Assembly (NCBI RefSeq): GCF_000003815.2
Contig: NC_049984.1
Coordinates: 18,688,194-18,752,193 of the forward strand
From: Branchiostoma floridae
Taxonomy: Eukaryota > Chordata > Leptocardii > Amphioxiformes > Branchiostomatidae
Direction of reading: 5' to 3'
Length of the DNA stretch: 64,000 nt
Position numbers and translations under genes: made by a program. The notes below the pieces were generated by a model, which saw nothing but the letters and a program-made list of their open reading frames with translations, was not told where the DNA came from and did not search any database. Shown here in pieces: positions 23,601-36,540 of this stretch (the stretch's first letter is position 1; each line of letters opens with the position of its first letter).

Positions 23601-26600
23601 TCAGACAAGTCTAATTTTGAATTCTGCAGTAGTTGGAAAAATTACACAGGAAGAGGAGTGCCCATGTAATTTTTCCGACTACTGCTATATCTATGCAACT
23701 CAACCTCTGCTTGAAGAGTAGTAAAAGGCACACTTTTGATAAGATAAGATCTTCATTCCCACTTCCAAAATGACTGAAGGTTGCTTTCACAGCTAACAAA
23801 TCAAGATAACAAATCAAGAAACCAACAGGCCCCATTGAAAGTATAGTCTTTGGCAGGGGTACTAGTTAGGACTAAGGCACGATCTACACACAGTTTTTCC
23901 CGATATCGGCGAGCCTACAACCTCTCGCCGACAGCTTTTTTTCATCATCTTGATGGAACTACTATATCGCCATTACGATATCGGGAAAATTTCTCCTGAA
24001 AGGTCCGGACCATTCGTACGATACCTTACCGATAGCTTAGCAGGGGTCCCCGACAGCTTCGCGCGCGTGTAGATGCTTCACGACTTCGGGAAGGCTCATT
24101 AGCATATAACGCCATTTGGAAAATCGTGCTATATGTTTATGACTGCAAGCGCCATGGGTGTCCGGCCCCCTACGTTCTAGATCCCTCCCGACATCTCCAC
24201 AGATATCGGTAAAAACTGTGTGTAGATTGGGCCTAAGAAGGACATGTCACCCACTTATATCAGTAACATGTAGTAATGGTTTTACGAAGGACCATTGGGT
24301 CAAAACGTGTTTTAGCGAAGGGGCTGTGTGCTCACAGCTAAGGGGCTGCGTGCTCGGCGAACGAGCTGTGTGCTCACAGCGAATGGGCTGCGTGCTCGGC
24401 GAACGAGCTGTGTGCTCACAGCGAATGGGCTGCGTGCTCGGCGAACGAGCTGTGTGCTCACAGCGAATGGGCTGCGTGCTCGGCGAACGAGCTGTGTGCT
24501 CACAGCGAATGGGCTGCGTGCTCGGCGAACGAGCTGTGTGCTCACAGCGAAAGGGCTGTGTGCTCGGCAAAGTACATGTGTGCTCACAGCGAAAGAGCTG
24601 TGTGCTCACAGCAAAGGGGCTGCGTGCTCGGCGAAAGAGCTGTGCGCTCACAGCAAAGGGGCTACGTGCTCGGCGAAAGAGCTGTGTGCTCACAGCAAAG
24701 GGGCTGCATGCTCGGCGAAGGAGATTGTGAACCAGGCTGAAGTTGGCCGCTGATTGGTAGCCGCCGATCCAGCCGCCGATTCGTCATTAGACAAAACGTG
24801 GCATCATTCAGACGCCCATTCGAAGAAACTAAAAATTCCCAATATCCTTTAAAAGCTTGAATGGACATCAAGAACTGCTGGATATTGTCTATTACCACCC
24901 AATATATGTATGTATAAACATAAATGATAACAAAAAGTATTATATCAACGATTAAGGACAAATGATAGGTCCAATCGGTGGCCAACTTCAGCCTGGTCTA
25001 AGATCGGCTGCCATACGGTTTGTAGAGCAATCTGCTACTTATCTTAACGTGGCCCGTGAATTTTTAGACGAATTTAGATTGCGCAAACCCTGACGTATTC
25101 AAAACAAGTATCAAATCTTACGGGTCGGATTTGATTAATGAACTAGAGGGGAATTAACTAATAGGAAATACCCAAGCAAAGGGGGGCTAAAATCGGCTGC
25201 CAAATGCAAACAGCGCTAGCTTGTAGGGCAATCTACTACGTATCTAAACGTGACCCGTTAACATATTTAAGAGGCACTTAAACCGTATATACTACGTGAT
25301 GAACTAGAGCTCAGTGCCGATTTCTTATAGACCAAACTGCTTCAACTCAATTAGCTCCCTTCTAGTTCATCAATTAAATCCGGCCCGTAAGATTTGATAC
25401 TTGTATTGAAAACGTTGGGGTATAAGCTATCTAAATTCGTCTTGAAAGTCCACGAACCACGTTTATATATAGTAGCATCTTCTTCTTCTTTGCGGTAGGT
25501 GACCAACATCGACGAGCCGATGAATCTGTCACACTGTTGAGTTGAGTCAGGTCAGAGGTCAGGTCACTAGTAAATGCTTGAACATGTCGTAGTTTCATGG
25601 TGATCATAAGGTATGCTGAAGTAGTTAGTTTAGATGAGCCATCTTTTCCCTGAAGGCTGCTATTGACGGCACGGTTACTGTCTCTGCGGGTAATGAATTC
25701 CATTCCCTAATTGTCCTTGGGAAGAAACTCATTTGTCTGTATGTAGTTCTGCAAATTGCTCTTCAAGCCGTATGGCAGCGTATTTTAGCGCCCCCTTTCT
25801 TTATTAGTTAATACCCCTCTAGTTCATTAATTAAATTTGGCCCGTAAGATTTGATATTTGTTTTGAATACGTTAGGGTATGCGCTATCTAAATTCATCTT
25901 AACATCCACGGGCCACGATAAGTAGCAGATTGCTCTACAAGCCGTATTAAAGGCAGCCGATTTTAGACCAGGCTGAAGTTGGCCGCCCAATTGGGTCTAT
26001 TATTGGTGCTTAATCGTTGATATAATACTTTCTGTTATTATTTATGTTTATACATACATATATGGGTGGTCATAGAGTTCTTGATGTCCATTTAAGCTTT
26101 TAAAGGAAATTAGGAACTTTGAATGGGATGCTATATGTTTTGTGTAATGACGAATCGGCGACTGGATCGGCGGCTACCAATCGGCGGCCAGCTTCAGCCT
26201 GGTGTTACAGCCCCTTCGCTGTGAGCACACTGCGGAGCTCCTTCGCCGAGCACACAGCCCTTTCGCTGTGAGCACACAGCTCGTTCGCCGAGCACGCAGC
26301 CCATTCGCTGTGAGCACACAGCTCGTTCGCTAAAACACGTTTTGACCCAATGGTCCTTCGTATGGTTTAACCCTTGACATGATGTAAGACACCTGAACAC
26401 TTGTCTGACAAGCTTCCTCTCCTAGACTAGACTCTAAGACATGACCTCCAGTGTGTGACAGTGACATCATACATGTTTACAGTGTAGCCTTTAGGCATGT
26501 GGCAGAAGCTACAACTTCCTGAACTCTTGCATGTTTACTTTAGCCAGCTGTTGTACAGAAGTCAGAACCTCTCACAGAATAGGACTTCAAACACCCTTTC

Positions 26601-29600
26601 ACCTATACATGTACACACAAATTGAAAGTCACCAAACTTTGGAACATTGTTTAAAACTAAAGTCAACTATGCAGTCTTTAACAAGTTTAAAAAATTCACT
26701 TGTCCTATCAGGCAAGTACATACAAAATTTACTTACCCGAAGTAACATTTTACCTGTCCAAAATTTAAAAAAAAATTTCTTTGTATTATCACTTCCAGTA
26801 ATGGATTCTTTTACTAACCATTTTCTGTGAACAAAGCTTGATACCATGACTGCAGAAAATAACAAGTACATGTATTATATCACAATCTCCCTCATCAAAA
26901 AATCTTACTTGCCCTTCACTTGACCAGGACAATCGGACTAGTGGACTTGTCCAACCCTGCTAATGCTATGTCAGGAAAATATAACGAATGGGAAAGGATG
27001 CTTGTTTAAATAAGATATGAAAGTTAACTCTAGTCTACATGTATATCTCGTCAGGAGTGGGTACTTTGAAGTTTAGAAGATAGATTATGATTGAATATTG
27101 CAGGGGCGGGGAGTGTAAATCACCCAATTAGCAGCTGGTGGAGAAGTGAGGGTTAATATGGTCCCTGGGGCTTCATTATCAGTACAGCACTTTCCACACA
27201 AACCCTGCAGAACCAGATCTTCTGAGAGTACTCTAACAAGGACAAATGGGGTTAGAACACTGGTGACATTCAACAACTTCCATTTGGAGTCCCCGGAAAT
27301 CTGGAATATTTGTTCATGAGTTTTTAGCTGCATAGGAGGTTATGTAAAACTGCGTTTTACCTGAGTGCTACGGGAAATATCACCATAGTATTTCTTTAAT
27401 GTTGAGCACATTTATCCTATAATATAGTATGTCATGAAAAAAAAAATTGCCAATTACCAAATACCATACGTTTTTTACAGACTACAATTAGTCACTCCCT
27501 GCAAGTTGAAGAGGCACTTTTTTGCTGTTAGTGTACAACCGCACCACTCAGAACCCGGACTGTGCGGCTGCCAAACATTTCCTGCTAATTTCTTCATTTA
27601 AAAACTCTTATAGGGTGGCCAATTGGACCACTGTAATACATGAATGAGACCGTAACACATATCTATGCATATGTTGGGAAAGAAATATTGGAATGTAGAA
27701 GAAATCTTGCTTTCTCAAGAGGTATCTTGAGCATCTTGAAAGATGATGCTTTTGAAAGTCCGAAAACCTCCTTTCGAATAATAATGTACACTTTTAGAAA
27801 AGGGAGCACTGCTTTTTAATCTCAGGGAAGGACGAAAAGCTTGACTTGTTCCTGCTAGGTGTGCAATATCAGGTGCAAACCTGCTGGATGAAATATATCC
27901 CTTACCGCGCACAGGAAATACCTTTCAAACGCACAGTGGTTTCTCTTTCTACCCCACGTCTGATCTTACAAAACCGTCAGACTGCAGGAATGTCCTCAGA
28001 ACTACTTAGCTTTGTTGTGTTCACCAACAAAAAATACAGCTGTAGTCTTGAGCAAACCCTTTCCCATCAGTGTGTGCTGTAAAAGCAATGTGTGGTGTAG
28101 ACCCACTGGGACTATGTGTAATTTGTCATTTAAAAACAGGCAGTTGAAACACTGAGTATTATGGTTGTATCTGCTTTGTCTTGTTGATTGGCAATTTGTA
28201 AGTACGGTATAGGATGTTTCTCAAGTTTTGGTGGAAATACCTACTTTTATACTCAGTCAACTCAGACAATATTGTCAGGAAGGGTGCGGTCTCTGGTATT
28301 GGCTTATATTGTCAAAGTGCCATTTTGATGCAGGTTTAGAATTCCTCCTGTGCAGTGTAATCAGGGATAAACAAGTCCACTAGCCCTATAGTCCCGGGCA
28401 AGTGAAAATGCCAATCGGGCAAGTGCATGTCCTTCCCCACTTGCCCGATCGGACAAGTTAGCTTTTCTCCATTGAGTGAGATTTTGATGTACTTGCTACT
28501 TTTCAAAGTCATGACATCAAGCATTGATTAACACAGAAAATAGAGCCAATAACAAAAATTCCATTGAAGGCCATGAATATACATAGAAAAATGTCATTTA
28601 GATTTCGGGCAAGTGAAAAGTTGGTTCGGTCAAGTAAATTTTTTAAGTACCTGCCCGATAGGACAAGTCAATTTTAGAAAACTTGTCCAACCCTGGTAAT
28701 GATTGACAAGTTAAGGGGAAAGTTTACGGAAGGCCTGTTATTTTTGTGAAATTCTGGTTCCATAAATGGCCTTGACATCTTCATTTTATGAGTCTTTTTT
28801 GTTCCCAAGGACAACCAGAAATGACAAACATACCATATTTTATGTCAAGTATTATCTCAAACTTTTATTAGTGCTTAATATTATGTGTTGTGAACTCTGC
28901 TATATGATATAGGCTGCTCATGTTCATCTTTTATTGTTGTTGCATTTTATGGGAGTAGACTGAAATCTTGTAACTGATGTGTTTTTCTGGCACAGCAAAG
29001 AGGACCCCCGCTGAGTCCTGGAAGCTACAGAAGAAATACTGATAAATTTGTACTGTAACATATAGTATAGATTCATACAGCAGTCGGATGTTATTGACAT
29101 ACATTACACCCTACGTGTGGTTGTGTCAGCCGTGTGTCAGATGTCTGTAGATATCAGCCATAAATAGGTAGGATTTATGGTCTGGAATTCTCAGCCACCT
29201 CTGTACAGAGTAGGGGAATCCCTCCGTTTCAATCTGTCTACCGCTCTCAGAAATAGCCACACTTTTTTGGAGGAATAGTTTCGGAGATGGCCGCTTTGAT
29301 AACATGTTAAATGTTGCATACTTGTCATTTTTACTGACCTCTCAAAGAGTGTGGAATCCGTCAGAAAGGGCAGAATGGCCCAGCAGTTAATACGCTGAAA
29401 CAAGAGCCAGTTACAGATGTCAAACTCATAACAACGCTATTCTTGGACCAGGGCCCCATATATAGAGGTGGGTGAAAGGTACACAAAGTCCTGTGTTCAC
29501 AGAACACTCTAGGAAGAGTCGTGCGTGTACTCGTAGCCAAATCTTCCTGTAGAAACCAAAATGGGACGAGAAGAGTATCATGTATGAACTGGTGTGTCAT

Positions 29601-32600
29601 GTTGTTTTGCCCCTTGGGTTGGGTTGGTGCCTCCCATAGACTGTCAATTCACATGTCACATTCTCCTGGTTGCCAGGCAACCGGAACCTGTGGCAGCGGT
29701 GTCGAGTTACCATAACTGTGACATCAGAAGGTCAAAGTGAGCTCGCCCGACCCTATTTTGAGTGACGTGGCACATCGCTGTCACTATAACTTGGTTATAA
29801 AGTTATTTATAAAGTGGGTATATATTTGTGGATTGCGAGGTTAAGTTACAGGTACAGATGTTAGTTAGATTATGAGTGAGTTCAGCATGCCGTATAAGAC
29901 GTCTGCCAACACTCGCGATATGGATACAGATACGGCTTTTAAGGTCTGATTCTACAAATGTGTGAAATTCCACAAAATCGAATTGATGAATTACATTGGC
30001 AGATACAAGTGTTGTGTGCGGCTATAAGTTCAAAGACAAATTTGCTGAATGAATTATGATGATACAAACTTTTTTTCTTGTTTCAGGTGAGTGTCATGCG
30101 TGTGGAAAGGCAGTGAACGGTGCAGGACAGGCGTGCCAGGCCATGGGAAACCTCTACCATACACAGTGTTTCGCCTGCTGCTCATGTGGTCAGTTCTACA
30201 TCTTCTCATGCTAGTCAAAATTAAGGGCAGATTTACAAGAGGCAAAAAATTACTTGTCCACGACGTTCGACGCAGTGCCTCACTTTGGCACGGCGCAGCA
30301 CGTCTTTTTCGTTTTTACACAGGCAAAAAAGTGTTCTAGGACACGCGTCGCGTGTCGAACATTGTAGGATAAGGTTATTTTTTTGCCTCGTGTAAATCGG
30401 CCCTATTTAAAGATTTAGATGGTGTTCAAAGTTGCTTCTAACATAAAAGAAAGAAATATTTCAGTAATAAGTTCAATAGATTGCTGATAAAGGAGCAGGT
30501 CATACTAATGTGCTATTGAGATGTTACTGATAATGTTATTGATAATGTTATTGATGATTACAGTTTAACAGATCACATTACTGACAGTCTGTCTGTTGTT
30601 CTCTCCAGGGAGAACGTTACGTGGTAAAGCTTTCTACAACGTCAATGGGAAGGTGTACTGTGAAGAAGACTATCTGGTAAGGAACTACAGTCTAAGTAGG
30701 ACCAGACTAGGAAAGGGGAGGGACTGAAAGTAAAGAAAAACTTAATAGCATTATGTTATGATGGACATAAAAAGAATGAAGTTGCATACACTGGAGTTTC
30801 TAATGAAGTTTCATACTCTTGAACCTCTTCTCAAAGCTAAATCCATGACATCCAGGGTTGGACAAGTCCACTAGCCCTATTTCCGGGGCAAGTGAAAGTG
30901 CTGATCAGGCAAATGCATGTCCTACCCTACTTGCTCGATCATTAGTAAGATTTTTCCATGAGTGAGATTTTTTATAGCTATGACATCAAGCTATGATCAA
31001 CATAGAAAAATAGAGGCAATGATAAGAATTCCATTGCTGGAAGTGAAAATGCATATGAAAATGGCAATTAAATTTTGGCCAAGAGAAGAATTGGTTCAGG
31101 CAAGTAAATTTTTTATGTGCCTGCCCAAAATTTTAGAAAACTTGTCCAATTCTAACATCAAGTCTGTACTTCCTTATTTCTGCACAATAGTTCATACAAT
31201 TACACTGCTGTAGTTGATTGATTCACAACACAGTAGGCCAGACTTCTAGAAAAACCTTGTTTCAAAAGACACATTTGCTGTAGAACCTTAGCACACAGAG
31301 ATCATCTGTTCCACAGTTATATTGACTTGACTCTGTTTGCCTCCACAGTACTCTGGTTTCCAGCAAACAGCCGAGAAATGTGTAGTATGCGGGCACCTCA
31401 TCATGGAAATGGTACGTCCCGTATCTGTGTGTAATGTTTGGAAGGGCTAGTCCATTTGGAGGGCTTAGGGTTGGAACAAAGTTTGATGGGGATGAATTTC
31501 ATTATCAGACATATGCATTGGCCATTGAAATAAAGTGCTTTAAATGTAAGAGAGGACTGAAATACCAATATAACAATGAATGAGGGCAGCATTCTTCAAC
31601 AATAACAATAGTAGATGGCACAAATTATCAGAACACAAATGCTACTGAAAATGTAAGAAAGGAGTAGAAACAGAAAGAAACAACATAGCGACACCTGGTA
31701 TTGGAACCCAGCAGCACTAACCACTACGCTACAAAAGGTTGACCAACCGATTGGCATAGTTGTGCCTCTTAAACCCGCCACTTTTAACAAAATAGATGTA
31801 TCCAGAAACAAAAATTCAAATAACAGACTCAAGCAAGCTACAATGTTCAAAACAATACAGAAACCCCAAAAATTCAACACAAAAGGCTGCACTTAATTCT
31901 CTCTCTCTTCCAGCATGTTATTCTCTGCGATTGTTGAGATTCTCCAGTCTGGGTAGCTCTCAGTAATGACATACCTGTGGCCAGGTAATAACGGGCTGTG
32001 TTGTTAAGGGCCCGGTGATTGCTACTCTTTTATCAGCGAAACAAAGGAGGGTTCAGAGTAGATGAGCCCCTGTGGAATTCCACACATACCTGAACACACA
32101 AGCCTGTGTTGCACACAAGCTTTGGCATTACAGTATGGCCCCATTCTAGCAAATTGTAGTTAGTAGTAGACTGGCACTGGGGCAATGCTTCAAAATGTTA
32201 CATACACAATAAAAACCATCACACAGCTCTTTGGATTCTCCTCCTTGTTACTTAAGCTTTGCATCAAAAAGAAAGAGAATGATAGAAATGCCAGGCAATG
32301 CTGCTACCATAACAGTTGTTGGAATTATTGGAAGTTTGATGACTATCAATGAGTTAAACTGAAAGTGTGACGAGTTATCTATATGTTGGTAATGGTTTAG
32401 GCAGCTGAAAGGTGTGCAAAAATTGATTGGCTATACGAGTTAGACTTAGAGAGCCCCCTATCTTTACCAATCTACATAGCAGTTCTACCTTTTATATACT
32501 ATCTACTTCGTCCTTTCCTTCAATTCGTCCTGTCCTTCCTTTGCCTTAAATGAGTCCTAAACTTCACAAGTTATTTTTTGATAGATATTCATGATGAACG

Positions 32601-35600
32601 AAGTATGCGTATAGGAAATGCATGGGTAGCGTCTGCATGGGTACGGTGAGTTTAATTGACACACCTTGCATAATTCACCAGAAGTCTGAAATTTTTCAAA
32701 AAGGTTGCTGATTGTGAATTCATTGATACATGTACATAATCTGTTGGGAAATAGCACTCCCTTCTAGAGTTTAGTACCCCTTTAACTTTGTATGCAAAGG
32801 GGTGAGAAATAAGTAATGGACTTGACTTTGCCTAACCGTGATGTTTTCTGTCCCTTTATTGCAGATATTGCAGGCGATGGGGAAGTCATTTCACCCCGGC
32901 TGCTTCAGGTGTACAGTGTGTAACGAGTGTTTAGACGGCGTTCCCTTCACAATCGATGCAGACAACAGGATATACTGTGTCAAGGACTATCACAAGTAAG
33001 ACACCTTTTTTTCTTGAGAGGAGGGGTAACTTGGCCAATTTTGTTGTAAGTTTTCAAAGAGGATACCAAAAGAAACTTTGCTTGAGATTTCTTGACCATT
33101 ATTGAAGTAGACTGTCACAAGCATTGCATGAAGTTTTGTAGTTTTCTCTATGCAGGGGAATAGGAAAGAGTATTTTCCCTTTCTCTTATGGGAGGGAAAA
33201 GACCACCAGGTTTAATCTCCAAGCTGATCCTACAATGGCAAAGATAGTACCAAACTGACCAAAGAGCGTAGTTAGTCAAAAGGTGTCCATTTGGCCGGTA
33301 GCGAAAAAATACTCGTAAGCCGACTTCAGTCCTCTGCCAGCTTTTGATACTATCTTGTGCTACCATAGGATCTGTTTGGAGATTACTCCAGGTTGACATA
33401 TAACTTCTTCAATTGTTTTGTAACCTCTCACCACAACTGTCATTGATGTGTTTTCTGCTCTTGCTTTTTCTACAGGAAGTTTGCGCCAAAGTGTGCGAGA
33501 TGTCGTCTCCCCATTACTCCGGTAGAGGTATTCCACCACTTGGCTTCTGCTCTGCCCCTCGCTAGACCCCCTCCCCCCAGCTTCCAGTTCCTGACCCTAA
33601 AAACTAAAAAAAAAAATCAGTCCTTGTCACAGTTCCACTAGCCTCTGATATTCATGCCTACAACAACTTGAGAGACAGTATCTGATTGGCTGAAAACCAA
33701 ACTGCCATTGTTTGAAATGGGCCAATTGAGATCTAGTCGTCATGGCTAGTTTCAGGAACACAGGAATGGAAAACTGGTAAAGCTAGGGGAGGATACCCAA
33801 CCCTGTAGTGTTGCTATTTCTGCGTGCTCCGTAGTTAAAACTTCTCTAGTACAATCACAATATGAACTCAGCTCGCACAATATGCAACCATGTGATGAAG
33901 CATTTTTAATCATCATTTGTTACATGAATTCTTCAAGATATCCAAGAAGTAGGCACTATGTGTATGAGGAGACCTGTTGGAAAGACAAATTCATGAAAAC
34001 TGTACCTTTTTTCTTATACACACATTTCATACTAGTACCGGTAGGCTTTGAATATGTTGTAGAGTGCATAGTGCACAGGTATTTATAGTACATGCTGGTC
34101 AGAATCAAGTTGGATGAACTGGACAGAGCTTCAGAAGTATTTGTGCCACTGTGTGAAAGGTGACACATATTCAGAACTGACTTGTTACGCTGTGTTTACT
34201 TCTGTGTCTTTTTGTGGCCTTGGACAATTCACATTTGGCCAGACAGGCACTTTTAATTGAGGTCAAAGGATCATGGCATTTTTAACAATAAAACAAAATC
34301 AAAGACCATTGTATTATTGGAATTTAGGACAGGCCACTAAGTCCTTCCAGCCTGGGCCACTTTTTTGACCAGTAAGGGAGAATTTTTCTTCATTTTTTTT
34401 TTCTTCAGTTATCAGTCTTGGTCCAAGATTGATTCTTATCCTTTAAGATTGACAACTGATTTTCCAAATTTGTTGAGATTGCTCTTGCTTTGATACAACA
34501 CAACTTGACAGAAAACACGTTTTTGCTGACTGGATTTATAATGAAAACTTTCTTGCAGAAAGCTAGTGACTATCTTCTTCTCAGTGCCCCTCTGCTATAT
34601 TACTAGAGTTATCTACGTATGAACCAAACATCTAGCTTGTGTGTGCAGTACATACAAAGTTGTCTGTGCTGATATGTATGGAAAACCTGTGACAAAATTG
34701 ATCCTTAAAAGCCATTCAAGTGTCAAAATTCAGCCAACAACCAAAGATTCCATGTCTCAGTTACTCAACAATGTTTCTTCCCATAGGACGCAGAAGTGCC
34801 TCCCAACTTGAAGGAGATAATCGTCTCGGTAGATGTCAGCTCCTTATTTCTCTCCTCAGTTCTTGGCTTTCTCGCTGCGTTAAGGAAAACTGGCCTGCTG
34901 TTTGCGCCTCCTTCTTTATAAGCGTAAAAATCTTGAGGTGACATTTGAGTTAAAGGAGAAAAAGAAAGCTCTCTCAATGCTTTGGTTAAACTTCTTTCCA
35001 ACTTGATTTTGTGCCAAACTCTCTGCTTGCAAATGTGGGTAAAGGCAAGATAATCAGTGGCTTGCAAATTAAGCGTGCCCCATGTGTAAGCTTGCTGGTG
35101 TTCCTCTGTGTGCTTAGTGTTATAAATGCTGCAGATAACTTGTTACACTATGACACATGAAGTGCTAAAGATTAACGGAAGGGGATCAAGAAAAACACAC
35201 TTTCTAAACTGAACACATTTAAAGAAATGAATCTTCTATGTCATAATAGTCAAAGACCTGATCGGGAAGCCACACTGAACACCAGATGCAAAGTCTTGCT
35301 GATAAAACTTTCTACATTATTGCAGTAACTGCTTTAAAGGAATGTGAGATCGTGTGTGTTGTACAATTTTTGTGAGTCAACCTTGTTGTGTTCTCCTCTT
35401 CCAGGGTAAAGACGAGACGATACGAGTGGTGTCCATGGACAAAGATTATCATATAGAATGCTACAGATGTGAAGTAAGTCTTTCAACTTTCTTTTGTCAA
35501 CAGTGCCATTGGTAGTACCAGTAGACACATAGATAATTCTTTCATGAACAGGGCTCAAAATACCAATATGCATATGCAGGTTAGTGCAGGTAAAGTTGGA

Positions 35601-36540
35601 GTCGTGCAGGTATTTCTGGTGTCTAACTGCACCTAACCTGCACTGGACCATGTACTGGCTTTTAGACATAATTGTTCTATGATGTAGGTGTATATGCAAT
35701 GTTATTACCAGTAGCTGCATTGACTGTTAGTCTGTTACCATGAATTAAGTACAGGGCTTTAGCCAGCTCGAAATTTTTTTCCGTCAGCCAATTCCAATCG
35801 TCGCGAAAACCGCGAAAATTGATTAGAAGGACTGAACTGAGACCTTGAAAAACAGGTTTTAATGAGATTATCGAATGCGAAAGGGCGCCGACACACATTG
35901 TCAACAATCATAACAATAGCAAAACAAACAGTTTGTGGCTTTTACGGCCGTGGACAGCGTCCCCAAGCCGCCTCTACCTTCTAGTGAGTTCTACCAAAAA
36001 ATTCTTGTCTGTCAAGGTTGACGGATTGGTTTGAAAATTTTTCCGTCAGACACAGCAAATTTCCGTCAATTGACGGAAAAACGGACGCTGGCTAGAGCCC
36101 TGATTAAGTATATAAAAAAAAATTAGCAATGGTTCCTCAACAATTTTAGTATGATCCATACTTCCTAAATTCAGAGTGGTGCAGGTAAAATTTGTCTGAT
36201 GCAGGTAATTGTCAGTGTTACCTGCATCAGTGCAGGCACGCAGAAAAAAGTATTTCAAGTCCTGTAATGAACAAATCAGGCCAAAGATCTATGCATCAGT
36301 AGAGATCCCATTGTGAACTATCGTTTTCTGACACTACTGAAATTGTATGTCAAGGACATGTTGATGTTACCCGTGTACTGATTGATACATCTTAATGTTA
36401 CCCTGCAGGACTGTGCATTACCATTCAGTGATGAAGAAGGCAGGAGATGTTACCCCCTGGAAGGTCACCTGCTGTGCCACGACTGCCACCTGGTCAGGCT
36501 AGAGAGGATGAAGAGAAGACCACAAGTCACCGAGTTATGA
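20661..36540 (+). CDS. Ajuba/LIMD1/WTIP-family protein with three LIM domains
   Basis: Adaptor protein of the Ajuba group, which in animals acts at cell junctions, in Hippo signalling and in mRNA silencing. Exons: 20661-22149, 30087-30188, 30609-30676, 31349-31411, 32865-32995, 33476-33527, 35405-35473, 36409-36540; every junction keeps phase and uses GT-AG. 701 residues. The first exon gives a disordered Pro/Ser/Gln-rich region (1-496) with repeated SPRSS motifs and ends in the conserved [10 protein letters not shown] lead-in. LIM1 (about 498-553, [11 protein letters not shown]), LIM2 (about 564-617, [12 protein letters not shown] to IYCVKDYH) and LIM3 (about 622-690, [11 protein letters not shown] to LLCHDCH) keep the zinc-binding Cys/His/Asp ligands I can see. 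The fit to Ajuba, LIMD1 and WTIP is about equal, as expected for an invertebrate pre-duplication gene. The start at 20661 (ATGG) is the first in-frame ATG. Confidence 0.92.
23876..24233. mobile_element. Harbinger-like MITE with TAA target duplication
   Basis: Inverted ends GGCACGATCTACACACAG and CTGTGTGTAGATTGGGCC, flanked on both sides by TAA (23873-23875, 24234-24236). GG-CC ends with a 3-base TWA site fit the PIF/Harbinger group. It lies in LIM intron 1, just before the big foldback. Confidence 0.65.
24275..26375. mobile_element. 2.1 kb foldback element in intron 1 of the LIM gene
   Basis: The outer arms start CGAAGGACCATTGGGTCAAA at left (24286) and match the right end (26310-26365) in inverse. 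Next come satellite blocks, then paired arms (for example CAGGCTGAAGTTGGCC at 24733 and again near 25968, and ATTAATGAACTAGAGGGG paired with CCCCTCTAGTTCATTAAT). A second, inner pair of related arms lies at about 25150-25800. No transposase frame is visible. Confidence 0.8.
24317..24722. repeat. 21/42-bp minisatellite
   Basis: About ten units of a 42-bp dimer made of two related 21-bp halves (GCTGTGTGCTCACAGCGAA and GCTGCGTGCTCGGCGAACGA). The first half folds as GCTGTG-loop-CACAGC. The last third has diverged units and one lost half. The inverted right arm (26210-26330) holds only about three units. Because 21 is a multiple of three, several frames stay open; I do not regard them as genes. 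Confidence 0.9.
26685..26959. mobile_element. MITE with TTGGACAAGT termini, inverted and decayed copy
   Basis: Right end GGACTTGTCCAACCCTG at 26943-26959, left end TTCACTTGTCCTATCAGGCA near 26694. Same family as 4497-4834, in the opposite orientation. Confidence 0.6.
28362..28695. mobile_element. MITE with TTGGACAAGT termini, copy 3
   Basis: CAGGGATAAACAAGTCCAC to ACTTGTCCAACCCTG. The flanks share GTAAT. It is the best-preserved copy of the family in this window. Confidence 0.7.
30225..30403. mobile_element. MITE just downstream of LIM exon 2
   Basis: Inverted ends GGGCAGATTTACAAGAGGCA and TGCCTCGTGTAAATCGGCCC. It starts 36 bases after the donor of the exon ending at 30188. The interior holds a CGACGCAGTG/CACGCGTCGCG palindromic core. 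Confidence 0.7.
30853..31154. mobile_element. MITE with TTGGACAAGT termini, copy 4
   Basis: CAGGGTTGGACAAGTCCAC to AACTTGTCCAATTCTA, with ACATC on both flanks (30848-30852, 31155-31159). Confidence 0.65.
31685..31745 (-). mobile_element. tRNA-derived SINE fragment
   Basis: Minus strand reads TAGCGTAGTGGTTAGTGC (A-box-like) then GGGTTCCAATACC (B box). Too short and unpaired for a functional tRNA. Confidence 0.5.
35549..36264. mobile_element. MITE interrupted by a second MITE
   Basis: Left half CAGGGCTCAAAATACC and repeated TGCAGGTTAGTGCAGGTAA; right half GCAGGTAATTGTCAGTG to ATTTCAAGTCCTG. The two halves belong together once 35752-36102 is removed. It lies in the last LIM intron. Confidence 0.7.
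35752..36102. mobile_element. hAT-type MITE with perfect 8-bp target duplication
   Basis: Inverted ends CAGGGCTTTAGCCAGC and GCTGGCTAGAGCCCTG, flanked by ATTAAGTA on both sides (35744-35751, 36103-36110). An 8-bp duplication with CAGGG ends is the hAT signature. It is nested inside the MITE at 35549-36264. Confidence 0.85.

Larger units (their letters stand above)
22150..30086 (+). other. First intron of the LIM gene
   Basis: 7.9 kb between donor TTG|GTAAGT and acceptor TTTCAG. Besides the mobile elements listed, it is AT-rich, with a short GAGTA/GCAGA microsatellite near 22665. I see no convincing internal exon. Confidence 0.7.

Noticed and set aside
24317-24722. Regular repeats that could suggest a CRISPR array
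   Set aside because: Units are contiguous with no unique spacers, and the genome is animal.
24158-24730. Long open frames on both strands (about 190 and 150 codons)
   Set aside because: They run through the 21/42-bp satellite, whose unit is a multiple of three. The translation is purely repetitive and both strands are open.
34720-34941. Frame in a LIM intron
   Set aside because: Not flanked by matching splice sites and not needed for the continuous LIM3 domain.
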